This document shows, piece after piece, positions 20,808-32,038 of a stretch of 64,000 nt of DNA. The DNA is from Globodera rostochiensis (lineage: Eukaryota > Nematoda > Chromadorea > Rhabditida > Heteroderidae): NCBI GenBank assembly GCA_018350325.1, contig JAEVLN010000014.1, positions 703,501 through 767,500 of the forward strand, given 5' to 3'. The notes under the pieces are model-generated. The model did no database searches. It worked only from the letters and a program-made list of their open reading frames with translations, and had not been told where the DNA came from. Position numbers and translations under genes: made by a program. The first letter of the stretch is position 1, and every line of letters starts with the position of its first letter.

Positions 20808-21969
20808 AGAAGACGCATTGGCACTAAAACTGCCCCCCCCCCCTCCGGTGGCGGCGGCTAATTCGGGAGATTGTGATTCTTTCCCCAATTATTTGTTGAG
20901 AGTTTTGTTTCCTTTTTCGGCATTATTTAATTGCTTTTTCAAAGGGCGCCTTTTTCTCACTATAAATGGCTTTCTTCATTTTATAAACAGAATTATAAGT
21001 GGTTGGTCCGTCGTTTACAGTCCCCGCGAATTTGGCAAAAATAGGCCCCCTAAATTTGAATTGGTGCATATCGATGCGACGGACAAGTTTGGAAATCGGT
21101 TAATTCTGCTGAAATTACCTTGGCTTAATTAATTTAAAAAGGATTTAAACACAACAAAATCAAAATGTTTCGTCAATGAACTTCGTTCAGAGGGACGAAA
21201 GCTAAAGCCTGCAGAAGATCTTAGCAGGTGATTGTCGGCTTCATTGTTTTTGTATCGAGCATGAAGGCCGGATGAGTTTGGCTATGCTTATATAAAGCAT
21301 TCCCAAAATGATACACAAATTGGACAATTATTGATACGGTACCGGTTAAATGTACAGTTTGTTATCCTTAAGCTCAAAAAAATATTAATATGAAATTCGA
21401 ATTTTATGATCAAAGTTGGAATGATTCGGCAAATGAAGAAGCAAAGATTGCCACAAGAAGATACTGTCCATCTTTCCCCCCCCCATTCATAGTGTGTTAA
21501 ATTATTACTTTTAATTATTAATTAATGTTATTTTATTCATTATATTTATTTATTTGTCGCGTCAATTGTTTGATGCCCCCAGGCCCCCCCCGCCCCGCCC
21601 GTTTTGTGCATTTGTTTTGATCGCCTTAAGCGGTGTGGTGGTTCCGCCTGAGGCGCGCTTTTCGTCCCATTCCCCCCCCCCCCCCTCCATTTCTTGGTCC
21701 AGCCGGTTGCTAATGTTCATTTAAAAAATTCTCTAATTTTTATTATTTCAAATTTTACCAATTTAGAAATATATTTACGAAATAGACAACAAATTCATTT
21801 TAATTTTTGCATAAATAAATCAACTTTAATAAATAATTTAATATCTTTATAATTAAATTCAAAATTTTTATAATAACATATACCTAAACTAACATTTTTT
21901 TCAACTTTTATGATTTTCCATTCAAATTTTGATAATTTTAAAATTTTCGAAATTTTTCCCGCCAAAGAA
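20808..21969. other. Intergenic stretch
   Basis: AT-rich, with poly-C runs near 20832, 21477 and 21673-21685. An open frame at 20797-21132 overlaps the preceding stop and has no splice or family support. No gene is called. Confidence 0.4.
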
Positions 21970-24246
21970 ATGATGGCATTTTGTCTTCTCTTTTTGCTTC
22001 CACTTTTTCGTTGCTTTGCCCAATCTCCGCCTTCGCCCCAACTTCCCCAGCAGCAACGGGACAATTTAATTTCAAATGTTGGGCCTGGCGATGTGTTAAT
22101 GCCAAATTTGTACCGTTGGATGGAACAAAATGCGCACATTTGTGAGTATTTATTTTTAAATCGCTTTTGGACAAATTAAAAGAACAAAAATGATTTAAAA
22201 ATTAGGATTTTCAACAATTAATAAAAATGTATTTAAAAATACCTTTTTAAAATTTGTGAACATTTTTTTAAATTAATGTCTTTTTATAACAATTTATTTA
22301 TTTTGGTTTACATTTTACGCTTTTTTGAACAAAATTTGATCAAATAAAGACATTTTTGTTGCTTTGTTAGAATATTTATAATTCGATTTAGCTAATTTTC
22401 GCGCGGCGGTTCCGAAAAGTTATTTCCCATTAAATAATTGCAAAAAAAATTATCGATGTTGTCTTTAATTTAAATTTTTCTGTGGATTTTAGGTTTTTTG
22501 AGTTTGAATTTTAAATTATTTTATTTTTAAAAAGAATCTCCAAAAAAAACTTTTTGTTAATTACGGCGTATTAAATTTATTGTTTCAATAATTTAGGCCA
22601 AAATTTGGCCAGTCCCGCCGTATTTTTGACGGAATTTGAGGCGGAACAATTCAAATGTTTGGCGTTGTGTGGCGACTGGGACAGCGCCAAAGCGTGTGCC
22701 AAAGAGTCGGACAAATTCAATCAGCCGCCAAATTGCCTGCCGGGTGCAAATTAATGCATTAATTTTAAAATTGAAATTCGAGTCCCGCCGCATAGAAATT
22801 TCAAATTTTCAAAAAATGCACTCCCTAAAAAATGGACATTTTTCGAGACCAAAAAATCTGCACCAAAAAAGAGAACTATCTCCATTTTCAAAAAGGCCAT
22901 TAACCAAAAATTATTCAATATTACATAATTAAATTAATTTAAAAAAATTAAACCTTAGGTAGAAAATAGTATTAATTTAACTAATTTAATTAAAATTAAT
23001 TTAAATTAATTATTGATTAAATCGATTTAATTGCTTTATGTTTGAATTAAATATATATTCTTTGGAATTGTTTCAGTGCCCGACTTGTGTCTGCAAAATT
23101 TTCAGCAAGAATATTTTTCACTCCAATTTACTCGAGAAGTTTTTCAAACATCGACAAATAAGTAAAAATATTAAATGCAATCAAAAGTGAATAAACAAAA
23201 TATAAAAGAGGGGAATTTAAAATAAAATTTATATTTTAAATTATATTTCAATTAAATTCCAACATTTTGTAAGAGCCACAGCCACTTCTTCGACGACGAC
23301 CGTTCTAAGCAGCACTGCAACGGAGTTGCATTTTTTGTTTTTCAAAATTTGAAAAATTTTTTTTAAATTTTTACAGAATGCCAACGCAAATTGGCGGCAC
23401 TTCGACGGTGGCATTTGCAAGGCACACATTTAAATTACCTGCTATATATTGTTTAAATTGTTCGTTAATTAAAATATCGTAGGGTTGCACACCGCCGGTT
23501 AAACACACCGGCCCCCCGGCGACCGGTTTCTTGACACCCATTTAACGGTGTCCGGTTGTGCAACCCTAATTAGTAAGGAGCTAATTGAGTTTCAGATTGA
23601 TTAATTAAATAAATTTCAGATTCCATGGCATGCCGCGTTCAAATGAGCTCCAATTGGTCGACTCGGACCTGATGGTTGTGGATGGTGAAGCTGGAGGCGA
23701 TGGTGGGTGGGGGGTGGCCAGGATGTGCCCCGGCATCCGGATGCCAACAAAAATGTCCTGGAATCCCGAAATTAGTTTGTGCCCATAATGATTCATGAAA
23801 AACTGTCCTGGAATCCCGAAATTAGTTTGTGCCAAAAATGATTCATGAAAAACTGTCCTGGAATCCCGAAATTAGTTTGTGCCAAAAATGATCCGTGAAA
23901 CCGGAATTCCGTCTTTAAATGAATGTCCGGAAACCGAAAGGGCGGCTCAAACCCGAATTCAGGATGCCGCAAATGTCAGAAACACCCCACGAAATAGCAT
24001 AAATTCTTTTTGTTTTTAGCTTCATCCCTCGCGGGGACGACGACGGCATTTCCCGTCCCCGCTTCCCCCGTCCCCGCTTCGCTGCTCCCCGTCCCCGACT
24101 TTCCCACCCCATCCCCGCTGCTGTTGTGCCCTGCGGCGGACGTCGATGTTGTGTCGTGCGCGTGGTGGAAGCGCGTCGGCGAGTGTGCACGCAACTCGCG
24201 CTTCATGCAACGCGTGTGCAGGCGCGCGTGCGGCTTTTGCAAATAA
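21970..24246 (+). CDS. Secreted ShKT-domain protein
   Basis: Six exons agree in phase: 21970-22141, 22597-22743, 23077-23161, 23377-23421, 23620-23702 and 24020-24246, giving 252 residues. The N-terminus MMAFCLLFLLPLFRCFAQ is a signal peptide. The middle has paired Cys (QFKCLALCGDWDSAKACAKE) and no family I recognise. The C-terminal exon has a Pro-rich linker and one ShKT domain with six Cys ending CGFCK. ShKT domains are short disulfide modules common in nematode secreted proteins, often appended to enzymes; none of their catalytic motifs (astacin HExxH, tyrosinase His clusters) is visible here. The exon 4 donor is read as GC (AAG|GCACAC), which is the only choice that keeps the frame into exon 5. 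The fifth intron carries a 50-bp tandem repeat. Confidence 0.65.
23754..23900. repeat. 50-bp tandem repeat, three copies
   Basis: TGTCCTGGAATCCCGAAATT recurs at 23754, 23804 and 23854 with the same following 30 bases. It is intronic within the ShKT gene. Confidence 0.93.
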
Positions 24247-25180
24247 ATTTTGATATTTTTGCCATCTGAATTTTTACATTGAAACGAAAAAAATTGATTT
24301 AATTATTTTGAAATTAATTAAAATTAAACTTGACCGTGATTAAATTTTGTTTTATTTAATAAAATAATTAAAAAAATAGGTTTTTTCTAATTAGTTTAAA
24401 AAAATATATTTTGTTAAAGTTTAACAATTATTTAAGTTAAAAATAAATTTGCTTAAAAATATGTGCAATTAAAATATAATGAATTTGTTTTAGTATTTTA
24501 TATTTTTGGTGCATGCATAAAGTTGCACAAATAAAAACAATTTAAGCACAAATAATCGGCTAAACAAATTCCACATGCGCATAATTGTTACTGTATCGTA
24601 TACAGTAAATGCACGAGGGAAGGTTACTGTAGGAACGGAAAAGAAAATATTAATGATGCTCGAGAGTCTCGAGTCTCAAGTTTCAAAAAGTCTTGGAGGT
24701 TTTTGGGGGTCTCGGCAACTTTTAGGTCTCGAGCATCATTAAAAATATGCAAAATTAGTATTTATCAGTTTTTGCTGTTGTTCCATCGGCTTATGTTGCT
24801 GTTACTGGTAGTGCAGATGCATAGTTAGAGCTAAAAACAGCAATACTAATGGTCTTTTTTATATTCAAAAATATTTTTTTATTTGTTTAAATATAAGCAA
24901 TAAATAAAAAGGATAACAGCAGGGATGGCAAGAAGCTCTCGAAAATTGCATATTCTCCCAAAAAATGTCACTTTTCGCGTGGTTTAGAGCCCCTAAGAAT
25001 TTATTTTTAAATTTTTAGCACAAATTTGGCATTTTTAAGTCTAAAGAAAATGGAAAAAAAAGAAAAACTGCACCATCTAAAAAGCTAAAAATTGACTTTT
25101 TCCTCTGGACTAAAAATGCACATTCTGCTCCTAATGTGTCGGCAATTTTCCAAAACAATTTTAATTTGATTTTATTAAAA
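24247..25180. other. Gene-free AT-rich stretch
   Basis: The first ~100 bp are still similar to the 3' flank of the orphan ShKT exon at 19035. A copy of the CTCGAGA dispersed repeat sits at 24658-24735. Nothing else is supported. Confidence 0.45.
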
Positions 25181-26805
25181 TTAAATATAAATTTTTAAAA
25201 AAATTGACCCCGCATTTTGCCGTCTTTGTGCCCCCCGAACATTCGGTGGACGGCGCCGTTCTTCGTCCCGCTTCACACACAGGCGACTTTTGGCATTGCA
25301 CGTGAAATTGCGCTCACAATTTGAACAGGACGAGCCAACCTCAATAATTATTAAACATTTAAATAAAATAACATTTAATAATAAAAATTTAATAAATTTA
25401 AATTAGCAAACAACAAAATGTTTCCTTTAACATTTTTGCATCGAATAACACTTTCAAAATGAAACGATAAATCAAATTATTTTTTAAAAAGGTTACCAAA
25501 ATTCTAAGGTTAATTAATATGAATAATTTTTTTTCTTTTTAATTGCGTTCATTAATATTTTAATAACTTTTTAAAATGTAATAAAAACAAAATGAATTCC
25601 GAGGGTATTCGACTAATAAAACGTAATATAAAATTACTTTGAACACATTGTGGTGGTGCAGCATTTTCTTGTGTCCGTGCTGAGTGCTCCTGCGAAAAAA
25701 AAATTCAAAAAATTTTCAAATCTTTGGCAAAATGTGCCGGCGCCGCCGGCGCTGCCGCCCACTCACATTATGCACACCAATTTGCCCCTCAATTCTGTTT
25801 TGCGTTTGGTCTCAAAATGAACGGCACAGCCAATGGAATGCGTGTGGTCGTAAATCAACTAAAATTGACTAAATTATTGCAAAATTCAAATTTCGGAATT
25901 CATTGAACAAATTTGTCTCAATTTTCTGGCCTCGTAAGGGTAGCAGAAATATTCCGACGGATTTTCGTCCTCGCGTTTTATTGGCACTTCACGATTCCGT
26001 TTCGGCACTTTGCACGTCGCTTTGCATGAGTTCACGTCACAATTGAGCCCCTAAAAAAGTACGAAAATGGGGGAAAAAATACTCAAAAAATTGAGAAGCT
26101 TAATTAGTGTCCCCATAATGATCAACAACATCTCTAGCAGCTCCAATGTCGCCGATCAGATGATTTGAAACGGACATGAAATTAAATTCTACTTCCGGGA
26201 CATTGATCAAATTAAATCAGATCGCATGATGTGACTAAAGTTTGCGAATTATACCTGGTTTGATCAGGGTCCATATTCGGAACTCCGATCAAATCAGATC
26301 CAATCATTACAATGATCTTGTCTTGATCACAATCACGACCGCTCTGCCCAAAACTAATGAACCGAATTGATGAATACTTTAAATAATGACACTAATTCAA
26401 AAATTTAAATTGATAAAACAGACTTTTTGCCCCATGAACATCTCCAAATAGTTTTTCACGGTCATCAACAGAACGTCGGTCGCTTCTGTCAAATTTTATC
26501 GAATTTAAACAAAAAAGCAAACAATTTTATGGTTAAACTAACTTAATTCAATGAAATTTTTGTCCAGGCTCGAGAAGTACTCTGCAAATTGTTGTGAATT
26601 AAATTCGTGAATGTATCAAAAAAAAATATTTATATTTAATACCGTAATCCCGGTTACGGTAACCGTATCCACCGCTCTGCTGCTCATCATCGCCATTTTG
26701 TTGCGTGCCGTAGTCCGACGCGTCCGTGCCTTGGCCATAACCGCCGGCGATCAGATGGACCACCTCCAAGTGGTGAACGGACTTTTTTTAGAGTTTTTGA
26801 ATATT
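25181..26805 (-). CDS. Divergent CAP/SCP-like protein (venom-allergen-like C-terminal half)
   Basis: Minus-strand exons in agreeing phase are ~26805-26643, 26485-26424, 26050-25931, 25858-25767, 25689-25638 and 25339-25181. The informative part is LIYDHTHSIGCAV followed by a VC, then VGSSCSNCERNFTCNAKSRL. These match the final strand of CAP domains (T-x-x-IGC) and the Cys motif that follows it in nematode venom-allergen-like proteins (CSxC...C...LC). Upstream exons add a Gly/Tyr-rich segment and another Cys-rich piece (NCDVNSCKATCK). The N-terminal CAP half, with the active-site-like His/Glu pair, was not found, so the protein is either very divergent or its 5' exons are missed. One intron uses a GC donor (GAG|GCCAGA). 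The first exon and start codon are not established. Confidence 0.45.
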
Positions 26806-27014
26806 TGAAAGTATCGATTTTTTGGCATTGTGTCAAAGATGATCAGTGCTTTGGCACAAAAGTGGTCTGACTACCCGACATTTTGGTGCCAGAAAATGTC
26901 GGCTTACGGGGTATTCTGTGCAACTCTGATTTTCTGTTTATTTAATTTTGATCAGAATTTTACAAAAATCAATTCGTACTTCAAATGCGAATATTTTTAA
27001 TTGAATGAAAACAT

Positions 27015-28709
27015 TTATTTGTTGCGCTTTTTGTGTACCTCCAAGTCCAAAATGTTGACCGGTCGATTTTGGTTAGTTCCCAACAGTTTGACCGCTTCCG
27101 ATGCCAACGAACGCTTCCATTTCTGTGAAGAAAATATTTAAAAATGCATTTTTAATTAAATTTTGATAATAACAATTAATTACAATTTGATTCATGCCGG
27201 AGGCAATCGGAAGGTTCGTCGCTTCGCCCCGGGCAATCACCGCGCGGGCTTTGTTCTTCAAATTGACATTAATTATATTTTAATTAATTTTTTTGTTAAA
27301 AAAATTAATATATATCTGTCGGCGTATTATTTGAATATTAGGATTATTTGGAATAATGTTAGTATTATTTGAAAATATTTTGAATTAAAAATTATTTTAG
27401 ACTCGTCAAATTCGAATGAATTTTACAGTAAAAATTTAAAAATTCCATTTTTCTTTACTTGAAAAAAGAGGATTTCGCATTTTACTAAAATTCAATTTTG
27501 TAAAGATATTCAAATAATACACATCAATTAAATTGAAAATATATAATAAACACAAATATTGCATTTAATTATTGTAAAAATAAAATTATTAAAATAAATT
27601 TCCATTCTCACAATATAATCGACGATCACTTGGCCTTCCTCAGTGTTAATTTGGTATTTTAATGTGAATTTTTCGTCCGTTTTAACGCGTAAAATTCGCT
27701 GTTTTCGCTGCCATTCATTTTGTCCAATTATTTGTTGACCATTTGCGTTGTAAAAATTGCTTAAACATTTTTATAAAATTGTAAAACAAAACGCCAAAAC
27801 TATTCAAAGTTTAGATATTTCCAACCCATTCTTTGCATTGTTGTTAATGATGGCATTGGCATTGTTGTAAGAATCGGCGGCATCCTCCTCAACAAAGTCG
27901 GGCACATAATTAAAATCTTCATTTCTTTTGCTGTTCTCGAAGCCGCCGACGTCTCCAATTCGTCCTCCTTTTCCTCTTCTTCCTTTCCTTTCTTCTTCCC
28001 ATCCGTTTACTCTTCCTCCTCCATTTTCTCTTTCACCTTCATACCATCCTCCTTCCACTCCTCTTCCTCCTCCTCCTTCTTGCCATCCTCCACTTCCTCC
28101 ATTTCCTCTTCCTCTTCCACCGTCATTTCTTCCTCCTTGCCATACTTCTTCTCCTCCTCCTCCTTGCCATCCTCCATCTACTCCTCTTCTTCTTCCTCCT
28201 TGCCATGCCTCGTACCCTCCTCTCCCTCCTTTTTCCCATTGTCCAACTCCTCCTCTTCCTCCATTTCCTCTTCCTCTTCCACCGCCATTTCTTCCTGTTT
28301 GCCATGCTTCGTACCCTCCTCTCCCTCCTTTTTCCCATTCTCCAACTCCTCTTCCACCGTCATTTCTTCCTGTTTGCCATGCTTCTTCTCCTCCTCTTCT
28401 TCCTCCTCCCCATCCTCCACCTACTCCTCTTCCTCCATTCCTTCCTCCATTTCCTCTTCCTCTTCCACCGTCATTTTTTCCTCCTTGCCATGTTTCGTAC
28501 CCTCCTCTTCCTGTTGCTCTTCCAGCAACATTACGGTAGTCACCGTCGTTACCACCGTATGCCGCCACCGCCGTCGTCGCCGGCACTCTTCCTCCCCCCC
28601 AATTCTGCCGGCTGCCATTGTTACCGTATTCATCAATAACACTACCGTACGCGGCGGCGTTGTTGTTGGCGGCTTCAGAGCGTTGTGAAAATGTGCAATT
28701 AATGCACAT
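27015..28709 (-). CDS. Gly/Arg-rich repeat protein, uncharacterised
   Basis: Four exons agree in phase: 28709-27826, 27759-27612, 27255-27184 and 27122-27015, giving 403 residues. The large first exon is dominated by an imperfect repeat built on GGYEAWQTGRNDGGRGRGNG, about 35 residues per unit and five to six units, rich in RG/RGG and Trp. A conserved-looking globular C-terminus follows (FYNANGQQIIGQNEWQRKQ ... NRPVNILDLEVHKKRNK). RGG repeats usually bind RNA, but the regular aromatic spacing would also suit a structural protein. There is no signal peptide at the chosen ATG; an upstream open segment (SHNGVPASHTVSDQLPKE) could be another 5' exon. Two long open frames on the plus strand (Ser- and Pro-rich) are composition shadows of this exon. 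Confidence 0.6.
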
Positions 28710-29016
28710 CAATTTCCAATTCTTTTGGTAATTGGTCGCTAACAGTGTGTGAGGCAGGGACGCCGTTGTGGGAAATCTATTTTAATTATATTGTAATTAC
28801 CTAATTAGGTAATTAATTAATTAATTAATTACCCCTTTTAATTTATTATTTCTGTTTCATTTATAAAATTTTGGGTTTAAAATGAATATTTATTTTATAT
28901 TAATTACAAATTAAATGTTTTTTATGTTGTACATTTATTGTTTTTAAAATTTAATTTACATTATTTTTATTTATTTGTTATTATTTAAATTAAAAAATTA
29001 AATAATTTTTAATTTG

Positions 29017-30619
29017 TTACGTTGCGCATTTCATTTTCGCTTTCAGTGACGCTTTTTTCACTGGATTTTGTCGTTTTTTCTTCTCCAATATCAATTCACA
29101 GTAAATTTGTTCAACGTGTTCATCAAAAAGCTGCAAAACAATCACATAATAAAAAATTAATTAAAAATATTTTTTAATTTAAAATAAAATAAATTGATTA
29201 ATTTGTGGCGCGCGCCTGAAACGGAAGCCCGCACTGCGGGTCCACCAACTGGCAGCGGCCGTTCACACAGCTAACACAGCGATGCTTCGTCTGTTTCCAC
29301 AGCTCACGCATAACCAACCCGCCCAAGTCGAACAACGAGGCGACGGAGCGGGCTGAAAATGTTTAAAAAAATTAATAATAGTTTAAATATATTTTTGCAC
29401 AAAATTTGAAGGCGCTTGGGCTAGACCTAAAACAGAATTCCTTAAGGACTGCTCGAGATTTCGACCGAGAAAAAAATTAAACGATCGAGATTCGTTCGAG
29501 ATCACTTAAAAAACTCGAATCTCGAAAAAATCTCGGTAAAATGTTGTCGATCGAGAATCTCGATCGGTCCGATCACTATGCCTAATTACTGTCTTGGCAA
29601 ATAATCGCATTTGGTGCAGGGCTGGACGCTGCGTGGAAACCTTTCGATTTCGACTTTATTTTTCGAGATTTTGGTTGACAGTTTAGTAAGATTTTGTTCA
29701 GTCCGGGAATTCTTAAATGCGAATTCAATGAGTTTTAATCAAAATTCCAATCAGTTTTGATGAAACGGGATTCGTTTGATAAGAATTCAGAGGATTTTTG
29801 CGATCAATTTTGAAAAAATTTTAGCCGCGCACATTTTCGATATTTTCGTTGTTCCGCCGGGTCCAAATCGACGTGAGTGAACACCAGGCCGTCGTTGTCG
29901 CCCAAAATGCCATTGTTTTGGAAATGATTATTTTGTTCGGATGCCATCAAATTGCCTCCGCCCGGCGCCCATTGCTAAAATTTAAAATCCATAAAAATTT
30001 ATTAAATTTTCACAAATTTTTGCGCTGCTTTTGGAGATAATTTTAAATTTTGAAGCCCCAAAAATTTGATTTTCTGCAAATTTTTGCCAATTTTCCGCTT
30101 GTAGAGCCTTAGAATTAATTTGATTTTTGTGCTCAAAATTTGTTAACCCATCGATTTTTTTAATAAAAAATTCGAAAATTTTCAATCTCAAAAAGCGCCT
30201 TATGATTAATTAATTTCTCGCGAGCGAATATTTTGTACACTTTGTGAATTGGTTAATATTTTTGAAAAATAAAAAATTAATTTTAGAAAAGTAACGAGTC
30301 CCCCCCCCTACGGTTTTGGATAAATTCTCTCAAACGCTCCCCCCCCCCTCCGTCTATAAAAGTGCCCAAATTTGTTCACAATGCTTCGTGGCGGCTTCAG
30401 CTGCCGTCGGAATTGGCGTATGAACGGGAGGACATTGTGCCGTACAAATTCCTCGTCCATTTGCTGCGTCCATTCGGCCTCGGAGCGGACAATGCTTTGC
30501 GCGTTGTTAAAGTCGGGCGGCTGCTGCTGCTTCTGCTGCAGTTGGGCGTCGTCGAGTTGGAGCAGTACCAGCAGCAGCACAACGCCCAGCAAAAGGCGGC
30601 GGTGCTGGTGCAATTGCAT
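29017..30619 (-). CDS. Secreted Cys-containing protein, uncharacterised
   Basis: Four exons agree in phase: 30619-30380, 29974-29833, 29352-29216 and 29130-29017, giving 210 residues. The N-terminus MQLHQHRR followed by LLLGVVLLLVLLQLDDAQ is a strong signal peptide. The mature part is polar, with a helical acidic segment (WTQQMDEEFVRHNVLPFIRQ), then a Cys cluster HRCVSCVNGRCQLVDPQC and a Lys-rich C-terminus (KKASLKAKMKCAT). It has six Cys in total, no family is recognised, and no enzyme motif is seen. The last intron has a GC donor (TTTCAG|GCGCGC). It lies 307 bp upstream of the Gly/Arg-rich gene on the same strand, so co-transcription is possible but untested. Confidence 0.65.
29440..29580. 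repeat. CTCGAGA/CGATCGAGA dispersed repeat, copy in intron
   Basis: GCTCGAGATTTCGACCGAGA and several inverted TCTCGAT/ATCGAGA words. Close relatives lie at 3728-3790, 24658-24735, 30785-30915, 31788-31930, 34370-34462 and 44475-44510. Confidence 0.75.
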
Positions 30620-32038
30620 GGGCCAAAGTCTCAACACACTTTTGATTTGAAGAGGGCAAAACTTATTGCGGTGGGGAAAGGATGTTTGAGACTTTAGGAA
30701 TTGTTGGAAATTTTTTAAATATTTCAAACTAAATTTGTTATATAAGAATATTTAAAATTAAAAAAATATATTAAATTTAATATTAGAGTTGGTCGGACCG
30801 ATCGAGATTTGGATCGAGAATCTCCAAGTCTCAAAAAAATTAAAAGATCGAGATTTGTTCGAGATCATTAAAAAATCCCGAATCTCGAAAAATCTCGGTT
30901 CCGATCTCTATTCAATATTTGAGCGTTTAAACAAATTTAACTAACTCTAACTATACATTAAAGTACATTTAATAATTTTAAAAATCAAATTTCGGGGGTT
31001 CGGGGACAAAAACCCTGACCAAAAAGACTTCGGGGAGCAGCACCAAATTTTAAATCAAAAAAATAAATATTTTTTGAATTTTCTATAATCTTTTAGCTCC
31101 CTTTTTGTTTTTTAAAGAAAATTTTAAAATTTTCAGCAATATAGCCAAAAAATATAATTTATTTTTCGTAATTTTATGCGCAGAAAATCGGTGGATTGAA
31201 TTCCAATAATAAAAAAGCGCGTTTTGATGAAGCAAAAAATTGATTGGCATTGGCATAATTTGTCCAACCCTCCAAATGCCATCAATCCAATCAGTCAATA
31301 ATAATATAATCAAAATAATTAATGTACATAAAATCGTCGACAAGCAAATGAATGAATGTTTTCATCACAAAAATCGAATAAATATTATGTGAAAGAGTGA
31401 AATTCGTAAAGCAACGCCCGAATTTATATGGACAAAAAATCCCAAAAAATGTAACGCCAAAAACACCAACTTTTATGTCATAATTTTACCGTTTTTGTTT
31501 TTTGAAAAAGTTGGTTTAGATTTAATGGATTTTGAAGGAAAATGGAAAAATTGCTTAGTTTTAAAGAAGAAAAATTGCAATTATACAAATCCTAAAATTT
31601 GTTTCTTTCATCTACTTATGGCCAAATAATAAAATTCTACGATTATTTGAATCCCGGTTTTTAGAACCTGGATTTGGGGACTCGATTTATGCATTTGGTA
31701 CCCGGTTAGAAGAGCAAAATGTTGTGCAACCAGACTGGACGTAATCGGCACAAAAACTGAAATTAGGTGCAGCCTTGCCGGTGTGTACTAGAGACCGGTC
31801 GAGACGAGATCTCGTCTCGAGATTCTCGAGAAATCTCGTCTCGACATCTCGTCTCGAATAAAACTGGATTTTCGAGATTTTTCGAGAATCTTGTCTCGAG
31901 TCTCGCTCGAAGCTCAAGTCCGGTCTCTAGTGTGTACACCGTTCCCGGCCCCGGGAAAAACTAATTGATCCCAAACCGGGCGGCCTGAACATTTCCGGCT
32001 TCCGGACATCTTGGCATCCGGCAATTTCCATTTTGGCA
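30620..32038. other. Gene-free stretch with two CTCGAGA repeat copies
   Basis: Repeat copies at 30785-30915 and 31788-31930; the second is strongly palindromic (GAGACGAGATCTCGTCTCGA). The remainder is AT-rich. An open minus frame at 31083-31343 is AT-driven and unsupported. Confidence 0.5.

Noticed and set aside
20797..21132. 111-residue open frame after the Cys-rich gene
   Set aside because: It overlaps the preceding stop in another frame and shows no domain or splice evidence, although its last 45 residues look somewhat protein-like.
26611..26808. Hydrophobic plus-strand frame (TALLLIIAILLRAVV)
   Set aside because: Antisense to the Gly/Tyr-rich exon of the CAP-like gene, whose phase fits neighbouring exons; treated as shadow, with moderate doubt.
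27928..28688. Two ~200-residue open frames on the plus strand, one Pro/Ser/Leu-rich and one Ser-rich
   Set aside because: They are antisense to the Gly/Arg-rich repeat exon; open frames are expected there from the codon composition, and no splice or start evidence supports them.
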